Source: Aegilops tauschii subsp. strangulata
Taxonomy: Eukaryota > Streptophyta > Magnoliopsida > Poales > Poaceae
Assembly (NCBI RefSeq): GCF_002575655.3
Contig: NC_053035.3
Coordinates: forward strand, 500,308,601-500,372,600
Length of the DNA: 64,000 bases
Reading direction: 5' to 3'
Below are positions 10,648 through 21,921 of this stretch, in pieces. A program made the position numbers and the translations under genes. The notes under the pieces are model-generated. The model did no database searches and was not told where the DNA came from. It saw nothing but the letters and a program-made list of their open reading frames with translations. Numbering within the stretch: position 1 is the stretch's first letter; every line of letters starts with the position of its first letter.

Positions 10648-11357
10648 TGTCATGGAATTGTCACGGCAGATGTCCTAGTGTGAGGACTTAGTCGTGAGGC
10701 CAACGCATCTATGTGGTAACTTGAGAGGGGTTGAGCGGAATCGAGAAAACGCAACGCAAGACAAAGATTTAGACAGCTTCGGGTCCCGGGAAACATCATC
10801 CGGTAACAACCCTACATGCTGTTTGTGGCTAGGTCTGATTATCATCACGAGGGAGTCGCCGAAAACCGGATCTCCCAGTTATGTCTGGATCTCCCAGTTA
10901 TGTCTAACCCTAAGGTTTTCTCCCCCCTTTACTCGGGGTGCCCTGCCCCTCCTTATATATGTTGAAGGGGCGGGTTACATGTAAAGTCCAACACGGATTA
11001 AGACTTAAACTATTCTGACTTTTCCTCATGGGTTTCTTAACGTCTTGGGCTTCATAACGTCTCGGACTTCATAACTCCTGGCAACGAGTTATAACTGTCT
11101 GCGGGTTATGACTGGTGCCGGTTTATGATGGTCTGCCGGTTTATGATGGTCTGCCGAGTTATCATCTGACTTAACTCCTGTCGGGTTATCATCTGACTTA
11201 ACACCTACCGGGTTATCATCTGACTTAACACCTACCGGTTTAACACCAGCTGGTTTACCGTCTGTCTTAGCCATCTGTCTTAACTGTCCGCCGGTTTACC
11301 AAGTCCCAGCCGGGTTATAACTCCGGTCGGGTCATACCGCGGGGTATATCCCCGACA
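10648..11357 (-). repeat. 3' LTR of the LARD-like element (710 bp)
   Basis: The plus strand starts tgtcatggaattgtcacggc and ends atatccccgaca. It is about 45 bp shorter than the other LTR, mainly from lost copies of a short gccggtttatgatggtctg-type repeat. Confidence 0.85.
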
Positions 11358-11380
11358 TTAGCCCCCAGTTTAATTTGGAT
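11358..11380 (-). other. Polypurine tract of the LARD-like element
   Basis: Read on the minus strand, aactgggggctaa directly precedes the 3' LTR at 11357. This is the expected second-strand priming site and fixes the element's orientation. Confidence 0.6.
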
Positions 11381-11699
11381 TTATCCATGTTAAACTGATC
11401 CTGAGCATCCTTAAATCCTTGTCATTTCCTTCTAGAAAATCCGGGTCAATAGGCCAGCTTCATAATCAATTTGCTGACATTGGTTTGTCACAGAGAAATA
11501 TTATGAAGAATAATTCATTTGACTCAGCTCCCAATGCTTAACAAAAATATTGGTCTTTGAAATACTCATCTGATCTTCAGCCGGTTTAAGGATATAGAAC
11601 TCGCCGATTTATCATTGCCAAACACGGCGGGTTTATAAATATTGATGGCACCAAGTCATAATTGTAGTTAACATCAAGCTTGAAAATATACCTCTTATA

Positions 11700-12460
11700 T
11701 GCCTATCACTTGTAGCCCCCAAGTCTTAAGAAGGTAGCATAGCAACAACCTAAGACTTGCTTCAAATATAAATGTCACAAGCTTGAACAAATCCAGGTTG
11801 TTCATCTCAACCATTAGTCATAAACTGAGTATTCCACATATGTAGCCCCCAAGGGCCGGGTTGTCATGCTTGCAGCAACCTGGGACTTGTAATTGTCTGA
11901 TGCTCATAAAAACTTCAACCAGTGTAGCCCCCAAGGGCCGGGTCATTATGCCAATAATGAGCAGGGACTTTAAAAATATGATCATGTAGATTTTAACAGC
12001 AATGTGTAGCCTCCAAGGGCCAGCTCAGTAAGATAATACTGAGCTGGGACTTTATATATACTTCATTGAAAATAACATCATATAATGTAACTCCCATCAT
12101 GGGGCTTGAACCCACGTCCACAAGGTTAAGAGCTTTGTGCTTTACCAACTAAAGAGTGGACCCTTCAATATAATGGATTAAAACTTGTGTACCTTGAATT
12201 GTTGACAGGAGCAATTGATAGCCCCCAAGGGCCGGCTCATTATGATGTGATGAGTCGGATCTTTAATAAGGCCAGTAAAAATGACTTTGCATTTGCCCCC
12301 AAGTTCCATGGTGCATGCTGGCAGTGACATGGGACTTGCACATTTGATGTAATGTATCCCCCAAGTGCCGGGTCGTAAGCCTGCAGCGACTCGGGACTAT
12401 TCCCTCCATTGTAGAATAAATCATATCCATTGATAAAATAATAGCCATTGCGCTGAAGCG
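11700..12460. repeat. Dispersed gtagcccccaag-type repeats in the LARD internal region
   Basis: The motif tagcccccaagggccgggt, or shorter variants, recurs at about 11710, 11845, 11930, 12005, 12220 and 12360. Each copy is followed by a stretch such as gcaacctgggactt. This is degenerate repetitive non-coding sequence. Confidence 0.6.
12091..12163 (-). pseudogene. tRNA-Lys(CUU)-like sequence inside the LARD-like element
   Basis: On the minus strand 73 nt read as a diverged tRNA-Lys. The D arm has AGTTGGTAAAGC. The anticodon arm has loop CTCTTAA with anticodon CTT, flanked by CAAAG/CCTTG (one mismatch). The T arm is GTGGGTTCAAGCCCCAT with an intact B-box core. The acceptor stem pairs poorly, so the sequence is probably not a working tRNA. 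It lies in the element's own sense, about 735 bp before the 3' LTR. The element's primer-binding site is complementary to tRNA-Lys(CUU), so the likeness may not be chance. Confidence 0.7.
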
Positions 12461-12689
12461 ACTTTGAAAACCTCAATCATAATATTGGTTATTGATAACC
12501 ATAATAAAAATCCAGCCATGTTGGCTATTTAAAGATTTGAATAATATAACCTGGTTTGAAAACTGATTTCTGCCATATAAACCGGTATATCCGTGGACAT
12601 ATGATACATGCTATGATGATGTAATGATGATGCAATATATGATGCAATATATGATGATGTATGTGTATGATTAAGAGGGTTTAAGTTAT

Positions 12690-12995
12690 GGTTCGGATAC
12701 GACCAGAGCCCCCAAGTAGTCATTATTGTGGCATTGCGCCGATCAAGAGGTGTAGCTATGGTTCGAATACGACCAAGCCCCCAAGTGATTTTCCTGGTGC
12801 CCTTATGCCTATCAAGAGGTGTAACTATGGTTCGAACCCATAGCCCCCAAGTGATTTCCCTGGTGGCCTTACGCCAATCAAGAGGGTATAAGCTATGGTT
12901 CGGATACGACCAAAGCCCCCAAGTGATTTCCCTGGTGGCCTTAAGCCTATCAAGAGGTGTGACTATGGTTCGAACATAGCCCCCAAGTGATATTG
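12690..12995. repeat. Tandem repeat array, about 70-75 bp unit, four to five copies
   Basis: Units run from agcccccaagtgatttccct through ggtggccttaagcctatcaa to gaggtgtgactatggttcga. Copies are visible at about 12690, 12775, 12840, 12912 and 12975. The unit shares the tagcccccaag core with the dispersed repeats to its left. Confidence 0.75.
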
Positions 12996-13057
12996 TGAGC
13001 TGTGCTCAAGGGATACCCATGTTTGAGCTATGTTGTGCAGCAGACTCTCTTTGGCCC

Positions 13058-13200
13058 CTTATGATAATATTGGCTTGATAGCCGGATTACCGAAGTAACC
13101 AGAGTTGTGCTCTTATGATAATATTGGCTTGATAGCCGGATTACCGAAGTAACCAGAGTTGTGCTCTTATGATAATATTGGCTTGATAGCCGGATCAAAA
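13058..13200. repeat. Perfect 55-bp tandem repeat, 2.6 copies
   Basis: Units 13058-13112 and 13113-13167 are identical and a third is partial. Each contains ttatgataatattggcttga and ccggattaccgaagtaacca. The identity suggests a recent local expansion. Confidence 0.85.
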
Positions 13201-16200
13201 AGGGTAATCATAGCTATGCTCCGTAAGCAGGAACCCCCAAGTGACCATATAAGTTTTGGCATTGCACCGTCCGGTGTAGGCAAGGCGGCGAGTTGATGAT
13301 CTTCGCAACACTCATTGTATACTCCTGGTATGAGTCATTAAATAAACTCCATGACATGACAGTCATCTTTTGCAGTGAACAATTGTCCTGCATCAAAAAA
13401 TATCACAAGCCCGAGTACTTGTTGTTTAAATAAAAATTGACTGGACAGGATTCACCTGATTTGTCCCAGCGATAGATAATCCTCAGAATGTGCCGATCAA
13501 GGTGGCTCAAGATGGAGTGGATGTGTGAGTCGGCTGCGGCATTGTAAGCCGCGCGGACGAGCAAGCTGTCCTCCTCGTTGTAAACCGGCGCGGACGCGTG
13601 AATCGGCCACAAGAGCGGACGGGCGAGTCGTCTGTGGCTTTGTAAGCCGGTGCGGTCTCGAGAGAGGGCCACGGCATTGTAAGCCGGTGCGGGAGTCCGT
13701 TATGTAACGACAATCACTGGTGCCGAATGATGTTGGCGCGCCTCCATCTCCACGGTATAATGCCACAGTAATGAATATTCTCCTGCATATAAAATATAGC
13801 AGGGCAAAGTAGTTTTGCTTGGATGAACTAAGATATACTTAAAAATAAATAAGGTAAATAGCACCTGATATGTTATGCCAGAAATTATCCACCGCGGAGT
13901 TGATGATCACCCCGGTAAAGCTGAAATCAATCACGGCCGAGTCGGCTGCGGGAGCAGACAGATGAACCGGCCGCGGCGTTGTAAGCCAGTGCGGACGGCA
14001 AGTCAACCATAGGCGCCGTCCCAACGAATTAATGTAGATCAAACTGTACAAACGGCGGCTTGCGCACACCCGTTGAACAGGAAGCGGGCACGGATCGCCG
14101 GTGCATGATGATGCTAACATAAACTCCATCAGCACATCATGGCACCACCTCCATAACGAATTTGTGTCCTGTTCAAAATACATGACAGACCAGAGTAATT
14201 ACTCTTGGAAGGAATAATACATACAAAGAACAGATAGAAAAGATAGCACCTGATTTATCTGGACGACTTATGATCTGTGTGCAACGTCCACCAAGTGTCT
14301 GACAAGGCTTGTTCGTGCATAAGAGCAGACCCGGATACCAAGGCGGGGCTCGCTGCATGTCTTTTGCACAGAAATTCCTCTGCGCACATGGACGGGAGGA
14401 TCAAGCAGTCATAAATACCTCATGCAGCCCATTGCCTCTCTTTGTTTTTTCCTTTTGTCGTGACGTAACGATAAGCCAGTAGTATTGTACTTTTGGTCTT
14501 TTGAGATGTAATCCAGCAGCTGTATCTCGATAGACCTGCGTGCAGTGTAGTAGGAGTAGTATGCAACAGCGGCAGCCTGTGAAGGCAATGGTTTGAAAAC
14601 GTGACAGCAGCAGAACAAGAACTGGGCGGTTCAGAACAAATCCTCCAAGTCTTTTTGTTTACTGGCTCCTTTGACTTCTCCAGCTTCTAACAAGAAGGGC
14701 CTGCTTTTGCTATGTCAATTCCATAGCGAAAAGAAACTGCAGGGGCGCGTCACAGGGCACCAGACAGCTCGGAGAGCAGCAGAAGCAGGGGCGACCCGGC
14801 GCAGCAGCTAACCGGAGGCGGAGGTTTGAGGAGCGTGGGGCTCAGGGCGCTGGAGACCCGGCAGGGCGCAGGAAACCCGGCATGGCACAACGGCGAGGCG
14901 GAGACGACTCAGGGCGTGGGAGGCCCGGCAGGGCGCAACGGCGACTTGATGAAAACGGTCGGCTGATCCGGGTTAGCCACGGCGGATCGACCACGACGGA
15001 TTAAGGCCACGACAGCGGCTCAGCGGGGGCGAGACCGTGGCATAGGCAACAACAGCGGTCGGCAGCATGGCCGTGGAGACGGTCGGCTCGTAGCAGTATA
15101 GACGCGGAAGTCATGGTCGACGGGGCACATAAGCGCTTGAACCGGAGGCTGGGGCGGCGGTTTAGCGAGATGCTTGTCACAGGCGTCTTGGCAGTCCAAG
15201 TCAGAACGCGGCGGCGACTCTCCCATGTGAATCATCTTCCATAAAACTGTCCTCATGGGGATCACTTGTATGCAGGCGGCGGATGCAGCGGCTCAGGCAG
15301 AGGCTGCGGTGAAGGGAGTCACGGCAGGGACCGGCGGTTTAGGACATGCACGAGGCCGGAGCAGCGGCGAAGACGCGGCGGCGGGTCAACTCGGAGGCAG
15401 GGCGGCCGGCAACTCGAGGCGCAGCAGCCCGGAGGTGAGGCGTGACACGGCTGCGTTGACACGGACGCCGCGCGGGGGCCCCCGCGGCCCAGCGACGACA
15501 GGAGAGACCCGCCCGGGGGCGAGAAGGCTACGGCGACTCAGCGGGGCGGCGCCGGTTTAAAGCAGCAAGGCCGGGTCGTGAAGGTGGATCGATGAGGCAG
15601 CGGCCGTGACCGCATCAGCGGCATCCCAGCGATGCGGCGCGACGGCCACGGAGGCGAGGGTCGCAGTAGCGGCTCGAAGGCGGTTTACATCACTACCGAC
15701 TCGAGGTGACTCAAACTCAGGGCGGCACCGGCAATCCACGGAGACGGCCCGACTCATATAGGCGGCCTCACCGCAGGGACGGAAGCGCTCGGCCGGCACC
15801 CCGACCCGGGAGCAAACGGAAACGGCAGCTAGTCGATGAGTTGGAGGCATGAGCCGGCGGCGATGGAGGCACAGCGGGTCAACAAGGCGGGTCGTCTCGA
15901 ACGGCGCGGCAACCCGGTGGCGAGTCAAAGTTAGAGGTCGACGAGACGGCTTGCGATAGCAACTTGAGGTGACTTGCGGCGAAAACAAACTGCCCGGAGG
16001 CGACTCGGCTAGGATGGGGACAGAGCACGACCAGGGCGGCTCGGCAGCGGCGCGGGAAGGCCGGCTCAATTCGTTGGTGAGGAGCCCACAGCCGGGCGGA
16101 TCACGGTGGCGAATCGGCGAAGGCGAATCTGGGTCAGCTCGGTGAAGGCGAATCCGGGTCATGGCCGACGGGTCAGCAGCTCCGAGGCGAATCCGGGTCA

Positions 16201-16295
16201 TGGCAATGACTCGGGGTAAAAATCTGCTGTAGCTCGGCGACGGCGCCGGGTTATCGGTGCGGCAACTCGGTGGCGATACAAAGCCAGAGGCCGAC
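13201..16295. other. Non-coding internal part of the LARD-like element
   Basis: The region is GC-rich from about 14750 to 16260, with many short ggcgactcgg- and gtaagccggtgcggac-type motifs. The longest open frames, including a 214-residue minus frame at 15557-16201, are Arg/Pro/Ala-rich, show no domain and are probably compositional. Confidence 0.5.
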
Positions 16296-16532
16296 TGTTA
16301 AACATTGTATTCACGGTATTTGTATAAACCGTGTTAGTTGTATATTGCGTGTGTTGTATGTTGTTAGGATAGGTTAGGTGTTGAGATAAGATCCTGGTAG
16401 TTAGTTAAAGAGATCAATCTCCACCTAAGCTAAACCCTAACCTTCTGTACCTTGTGCGCCACATCTCCTGGTGGCTATATTAACACGCAATGCGCCCCTG
16501 CTAAGGCATGCGCTTCAGCACCTATTTTCACA
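16296..16532 (+). repeat. 5' LTR of nested Copia (237 bp)
   Basis: It starts tgttaaacattgtattcacg and ends cacctattttcaca. Differences from the 3' LTR by eye are at three sites (ggtattt/ggtcttt, cctaagc/cctaaac, aggcatg/agggatg). Confidence 0.9.
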
Positions 16533-16546
16533 TGGTATACAGAGCC
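16533..16546 (+). other. Primer-binding site, initiator tRNA-Met type
   Basis: TGGTATACAGAGCC directly follows the 5' LTR. It differs from the usual TGGTATCAGAGCC by an extra A. Confidence 0.75.
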
Positions 16547-16569
16547 TAGTTCTTCCATACGTCTAGGTC

Positions 16570-19500
16570 ATGTCGTCCTCCTCCTCCTCTCACGCCATGG
16601 CTATGCCCTCCCTCGCCTCCCTCGGCCACACCATCACGGAGAAGCTCACCCGCGATAACTTCCTGGTGTGGAAGGCTCAGGTACTCCCGCATGTCAGGGC
16701 CGCCGCGATGATGGGCTACCTTGACGGCTCGATCAAGGAGCCCGCTGCTGCCATCGTCACCGAGAAGAAAACCGCCGGGAAGAAGGAGATCACCGAGACG
16801 CCTAACCCAGAACATGCGATCTGGGTCACTCAGGATCAACAGGTGCTCACTTTTTTGCTTGCCTCCTTGTCCCGAGAGGTTCTGATGCAGGTCTCGAACC
16901 ACACCACCGCTGCGGGAGTCTGGCAAGCTCTGGTGGAAAGCTTCTCTGCGCAGTCGCGGGCACGCCAGATCCAGCTTCGCTCGGCGATCGGGAACGCACG
17001 CAAGGGCGACCTCTCTGCCGCCGCCTACTTCACCAAGATGAAGGGGCTTGCGGACGAGCTCGCCGCCGCCGAGAAACCGCTTGATGAAGACGACGTCGTC
17101 TCGCACATCTTGAAGGGCCTCATGCACGAGCCCGACTACAACGGGTTCGTCACAGCCATCTCTACGCGCGCTATCACCGATCAACCGATCGGCCTCAGCG
17201 AACTCTTCTCGCTGCTGCTCTCCGCGGAGTCACGGATCGCCGCTCAACACGCCGCCTACACCGCCCATCACTCCGCCAACCTCGCCGCAAAGGGTGGTCG
17301 AGGCGGCTACGGCGGCGGACGTGGTGGTCAGGGTGGCGGCCGTGGTGGCTACAACGGCGGCAACTACAATGACAACTCGGGCGGCGGTGCGCCGCACCAA
17401 CAGGGTGGTGATCGCGGTGAGCGCGGTGACCGCGAGCGTTGCCAGATTTGCAAGGAGGAAGGCCACGGTGCGTGGCGCTGCCGGAAACAGTTCGACAAAA
17501 GCTACAACAACAACGTGCGCAACCCCGCAGGCAGCGGTGGTGGCGGCGGACGCGGCGGCGGTGGGCGTGGTGGTGGTGGCGGCGGCGGCAACTCTCGCTC
17601 CGCCAACTCTGCCCACTCCTATGGCGTAGATACCAATTGGTACCTCGACAGCGGCGCCACTGACCATGTCACGGGGGAATTGGAGAAGCTGGCCGTTCGA
17701 GACCGCTACACCGGCACCGACCAGATCCACACAGCAAGTGGGCAAGGTATGGACATAGCACATATTGGCCATTCAGTATTATCTAGTCCCTCTGGTTCCC
17801 TCCACTTAAACAATATCCTCCATGCTCCTAGTGCAGACCAGAGCCTTCTTTCAGCTTATAATCTTATGTGAGATAATGATGTTTTCATTGAACTTCACCC
17901 TGAATTCTTTCTTGTCAAGGATCAGGCAACCCGGAGAACAATCCTTCAAAACGAGAGTAGATGGGGCTTGTTCCCCGTGACCGGACGGCAAAGTGCCCCT
18001 CAACGCCAAGTCGTTGCTGCCATCAAACCCTCCACATCTCGGTGGCACAAGCGCCTAGGGCACCCAGCTCTTCCGGTAGTTCAAAAGATTCTCCGCGACT
18101 TCAATCATCCTGTTTCGAATAAACAAGATCACCTTCTAGTGTGTGATGCATGCCAAATGGCCAAGAGCCATCAGTTGCCTTATTCTCGTTCAACTAGTGA
18201 GTCCACAGCTCCTTTAGAGCTTATTTTTTTCAGATGTTTGGGGTCCTGGACCCGTCTCTGTAGGAAGACAGAAATACTATGTCAGTTTTATTGATGATTT
18301 TAGCAAGTTTAGCTGGATATATTTGGTCAAAAATAAATCTGATGTCTTCAAAAAAATTCGTCTCTTCCAAGCTCATGTTGAACGTCTCTTTGATCGCAAG
18401 ATCATTGCCATGCAAACCGATTGGGGGGGAGTACCAACGGTTGAACTCTTTTTTTGAACGCATTGGCATCACGCATCACGTTTCTTGCCCACATGGTCAT
18501 CAACAGAACGGCTCCGCAGAGCGGAAACACAGACACATCATAGAAGTTGGCCTCTCTTTACTTGCTCACGCTTTTATGCCACTCAAGTTTTGGGACGAAG
18601 CGTTCCTTACTGCCGTTTATCTTATAAATCGCACCCCTAGTAGAGTTACCAAGAACCAAACCCCTCTAGAACGACTCTTCGGCACTAAGCCCAACTACTC
18701 CTTTCTCCGCATTTTTGGGTGTGCCGTCTGGCCAAACTTGCGTCCTTTCAATAAGGATAAGCTTGAATTTCGGTCCAAGCAATGTGCTTTCCTAGGATAC
18801 AGCACTCTTCATAAGGGCTCCAAGTGTCTTGATATCTCCTCTGGTCGTGTCTATGTTTCACGTGATGTTATCTTCGATGAGCAAGTTTTTCCTTTGCAAG
18901 TCTACACTCCAATGCCGGTGCACAACTTCGAAAAGAGTTGCTTCTTCTCCCCTCTCATCTCCTGCCATCTCCTCATTTTGCTCAAGGGGGAGCGGATCTT
19001 GCTATTGACAATATGTCCTTGTCTAATGCTAATGACCCAGCTGAAAGTGTGCAGGAAACAGGGCAGCCGAACATTGAGGATTTTGGTGAAAATTCGTATG
19101 ATTTTATGCAAGAAACTGATAACTCGCATGCAGTCACAGAAGATCCTCAGGTGGCCTCGGGATCGGCGGCTGCAGCATCGCCAGGCGGATCAGCCGCGGG
19201 ATCCGCGCCTGGCGCGGCGCCAGGCGAATCCACGCCGGGAGGCCAGGCGGGCGCCCCGATTCGCCGCGTGGGCCAGCTACACCAGGCGAATCCACATCGG
19301 GATCCGCGTCCACAGGCGGGACGCCAGTCGGGCGCCCCGAGTCGCCGCATGGGCCAGCTGCGCGTCCCACCACGTCGTTCCCAGCGTGGGAGGGCGTGCG
19401 GTCCCCTGGCGGGCCGACCAGGAGCGGGCCCCGTGATCCCCACGAGGCGGGGCCCGTGGATCCTGGCGAGGCGCGGTCCCCTTCCAACCCAAAACTGCCA

Positions 19501-21246
19501 AGTGGCAGCTTGTCGTTGGCTGCCGCACCAGATCCTCCTGGCTCACTGCAGGCAGGGGATTCGGGATTTTCTGCACCTGCGTCTCCTGCATCCGACTCTG
19601 CTGTTTTCGCTACGCACGATCGCCTCCAAATACAGCAAGCTCGACCAGCTCCACCTCCTCCTGCTCGGTCTCACACTCGGTCCCAAAGTGGTATTGCGAA
19701 ACCCAAGGTATATAAAGATTGTTGTGTTCGATGGGGTTCTTTTTGTGCCACAGGTGAACCGAAGAATCTACATGATGCCCTTGGTGATCCTAAGTGGAAG
19801 CAGGCCATGGATGAAGAATTTTCAGCCCTCGTAGCAAACAAGAGATGGCACTTGGTTCCACCGGTCAGAGTGAGAAACGTGATTGATTGCAAATGGGTGT
19901 ACAAGGTGAAACGCAAATCTGATGGCACGATTGACAGGTACAAGGCACGTCTTGTGGCCAAAGGTTTTAAGCAAAGGTATGGAATTGATTATGAGGATAC
20001 CTTTAGCCCCGTGGTAAAAGCTGCTACTATCCGCTTGATTCTTTCTGTTGCAATATCTAAAAATTGGTGCATACGACAACTAGATGTAAAGAACGCGTTT
20101 TTGCATGGTGTTCTGGAAGAAGAGGTGTTTATGAGGCAGCCTCCTGGGTATGAAAGTTCAGCTTTACCACGACACGTTTACAAGCTTGATAAAGCAATCT
20201 ATGGTTGAAAACAAGCTCCCAGAGCGTGGTATTATCGTTTGTACTCCAAGTTATAGTCTCTTGCCTTTGCTGCTTCCAAAGGAGATACCTCGTTGTTCTT
20301 CTATCATCGGCATGGAGGAACTATCTTTATGCTTATTTATGTTGATGATATTATCGTCACCAGTTCCTCCTCTCGAGCAGTTGAAGCCCTTCTTCAGGAT
20401 CTTCGCATGGATTTTGCGCTCAAGGATTTGGGCAACCTTCATTTTTTCCTTGGCATTGAGGTAAAACATGTGGGCAGTGGTATTCTTTTATCTCAGGAAA
20501 AATATGTGCGAGACATCCTTGAGCGAGTGGGCATGAAAGATTGTAAACCTTCCTCAACTCCGTTGTCTACGTCAGAGAAGTTGTCTCTTCATGATGGAGA
20601 GGTGCTTGGAGCTGAAGACTCCACCAGGTATAGGAGTGTTGTAGGAGCTTTGCAGTATTTGACGTTAACTAGACCAGATATATGCTTTTCAGTCAACAAG
20701 GTTTGTCAGTTTTTGCATGCATCTACTAGTACTCATTGGACAACAGTTAAAAGAATACTTCGTTATCTCCAAGCAACCAAGAGTCATGGTCTCAAACTTG
20801 CCAAGTCAGACTCTACACTGGTCAGTGCCTTCTCAGATGCAGACTGAGCAGGTTGCCCTGATGATCGGCGATCCACTGGAGGCTTTGCGGTGTTCTTTGG
20901 AGGTAACCTGATTTCTTGGAGTGCACGTAAGCAAGCTACTGTGTCTCGGTCAAGTACAGAAGCTGAGTACAAGGCCCTAGCAAATGCTACTGCTGAAATT
21001 ATTTGGGTGCAGAATTTGCTAACAGAGTTGGGCATTCGTCATTCACCTGCGGCTTCCCTTTGGTGTGACAACCTTGGAGCTACTTATCTCTCTGCCAACC
21101 CTGTTTTTCATGCGAGGACGAAGCATATTGAGATTGATTATCACTTTGTCCGTGAAATAGTTGCCAACATGCTTCTAAACATTCGGTTTGTGCCTACTGG
21201 TGATCAAGTGGCAGATGGCTTCACCAAATCATTGTCAGTGCAGTAG
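16570..21246 (+). pseudogene. Copia gag-pol polyprotein gene, inactivated
   Basis: The first 433 codons (16570-17871) give gag with a Gly/Arg-rich RGG-type stretch around residues 240-270, a zinc knuckle CQICKEEGHGAWRC, and the protease motif WYLDSGATDHV. A TGA at 17869-17871 then interrupts the frame. The integrase region (about 18040-18900) shows WHKRLGHP and GHQQNGSAERKHR but is shifted near 18230 (T-run) and 18425 (G-run). A further shift lies near 18930. RT (about 19780-20480) has YVDDIIV, with a TGA at 20206 in a conserved YG.KQAPRAW context and a shift before 20290. RNase H has a TGA where SDADW is expected (20845-20847). It ends at 21246. At least seven disruptions make it non-functional. 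Confidence 0.9.
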
Positions 21247-21285
21247 CTGGAGGCCTTTCGGCGCAATCTCAACTTAGATAGTTGT

Positions 21286-21297
21286 GATTGAGGGGAG
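21286..21297 (+). other. Polypurine tract of nested Copia
   Basis: gattgaggggag lies immediately before the 3' LTR, the normal plus-strand priming site. Confidence 0.75.
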
Positions 21298-21534
21298 TGT
21301 TAAACATTGTATTCACGGTCTTTGTATAAACCGTGTTAGTTGTATATTGCGTGTGTTGTATGTTGTTAGGATAGGTTAGGTGTTGAGATAAGATCCTGGT
21401 AGTTAGTTAAAGAGATCAATCTCCACCTAAACTAAACCCTAACCTTCTGTACCTTGTGCGCCACATCTCCTGGTGGCTATATTAACACGCAATGCGCCCC
21501 TGCTAAGGGATGCGCTTCAGCACCTATTTTCACA
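21298..21534 (+). repeat. 3' LTR of nested Copia (237 bp)
   Basis: Same length as the 5' LTR, with three substitutions between them. It is followed by GGCAG, which does not match the left flank. Confidence 0.9.
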
Positions 21535-21901
21535 GGCAGCTTGTAGCAGGGGCGTGACTTGACGGTGGTTTGGCTCGGTCTGCACTCTTTGATTTAATCA
21601 AAAGCAACGAGTCGGCGACTCTAACAAAAACATCTGCAACTTGATGGCTTCGGTGGACAAACATCTGCAGCCATCGTGGTGAATCCTATTGTTTTCCAGA
21701 TGGCATGAAAAACACATGACTTGACGGCGGCGCACCAAAAAAAAAATATCTGCCTTCCGGGTCGTGTGTGCGGCTGCACGTACGAAATCCTAACCTCTCA
21801 AACTTAAACTTGCATCGATGACTCTTCTTCACTGGATGATCTCGCTAGCTCCTCAATCCCTGGGAGAGATCCCTTCAAGAACTCAACACCACCGTGCGCA
21901 G

Positions 21902-21919
21902 GCCCCACGGTGGGCGCCA
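21902..21919 (-). other. Primer-binding site of the LARD-like element, tRNA-Lys(CUU) type
   Basis: On the minus strand, two bases after the 5' LTR, the sequence is TGGCGCCCACCGTGGGGC. It is complementary to the CCA-tailed 3' end of plant tRNA-Lys(CUU), as I know that tRNA. Confidence 0.8.
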
Positions 21920-21921
21920 AC

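Larger units (their letters stand above)
16296..21534 (+). mobile_element. Copia LTR retrotransposon nested in the LARD-like element
   Basis: Two 237-bp LTRs (16296-16532 and 21298-21534) start TGTTAAACATTG and end TTTTCACA. A primer-binding site at 16533, a purine tract before 21298 and the order gag-protease-integrase-RT-RNase H identify it as Copia on the plus strand. The LTRs differ at three positions. No target duplication is evident: CCGAC lies at the left flank and GGCAG at the right. Confidence 0.92.

Noticed and set aside
12091..12163. A functional tRNA-Lys gene
   Set aside because: The acceptor stem does not pair well, and the sequence sits inside a retrotransposon, so it is annotated as tRNA-like only.
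12690..13200. Regularly spaced repeats that might suggest a CRISPR array
   Set aside because: Units are contiguous tandem repeats without unique spacers, in a plant retrotransposon.
15557..16201. 214-residue minus-strand frame in the LARD-like element
   Set aside because: Arg/Pro/Ala composition, internal repetition and no gag or pol motif. Most likely chance opening in GC-rich DNA.
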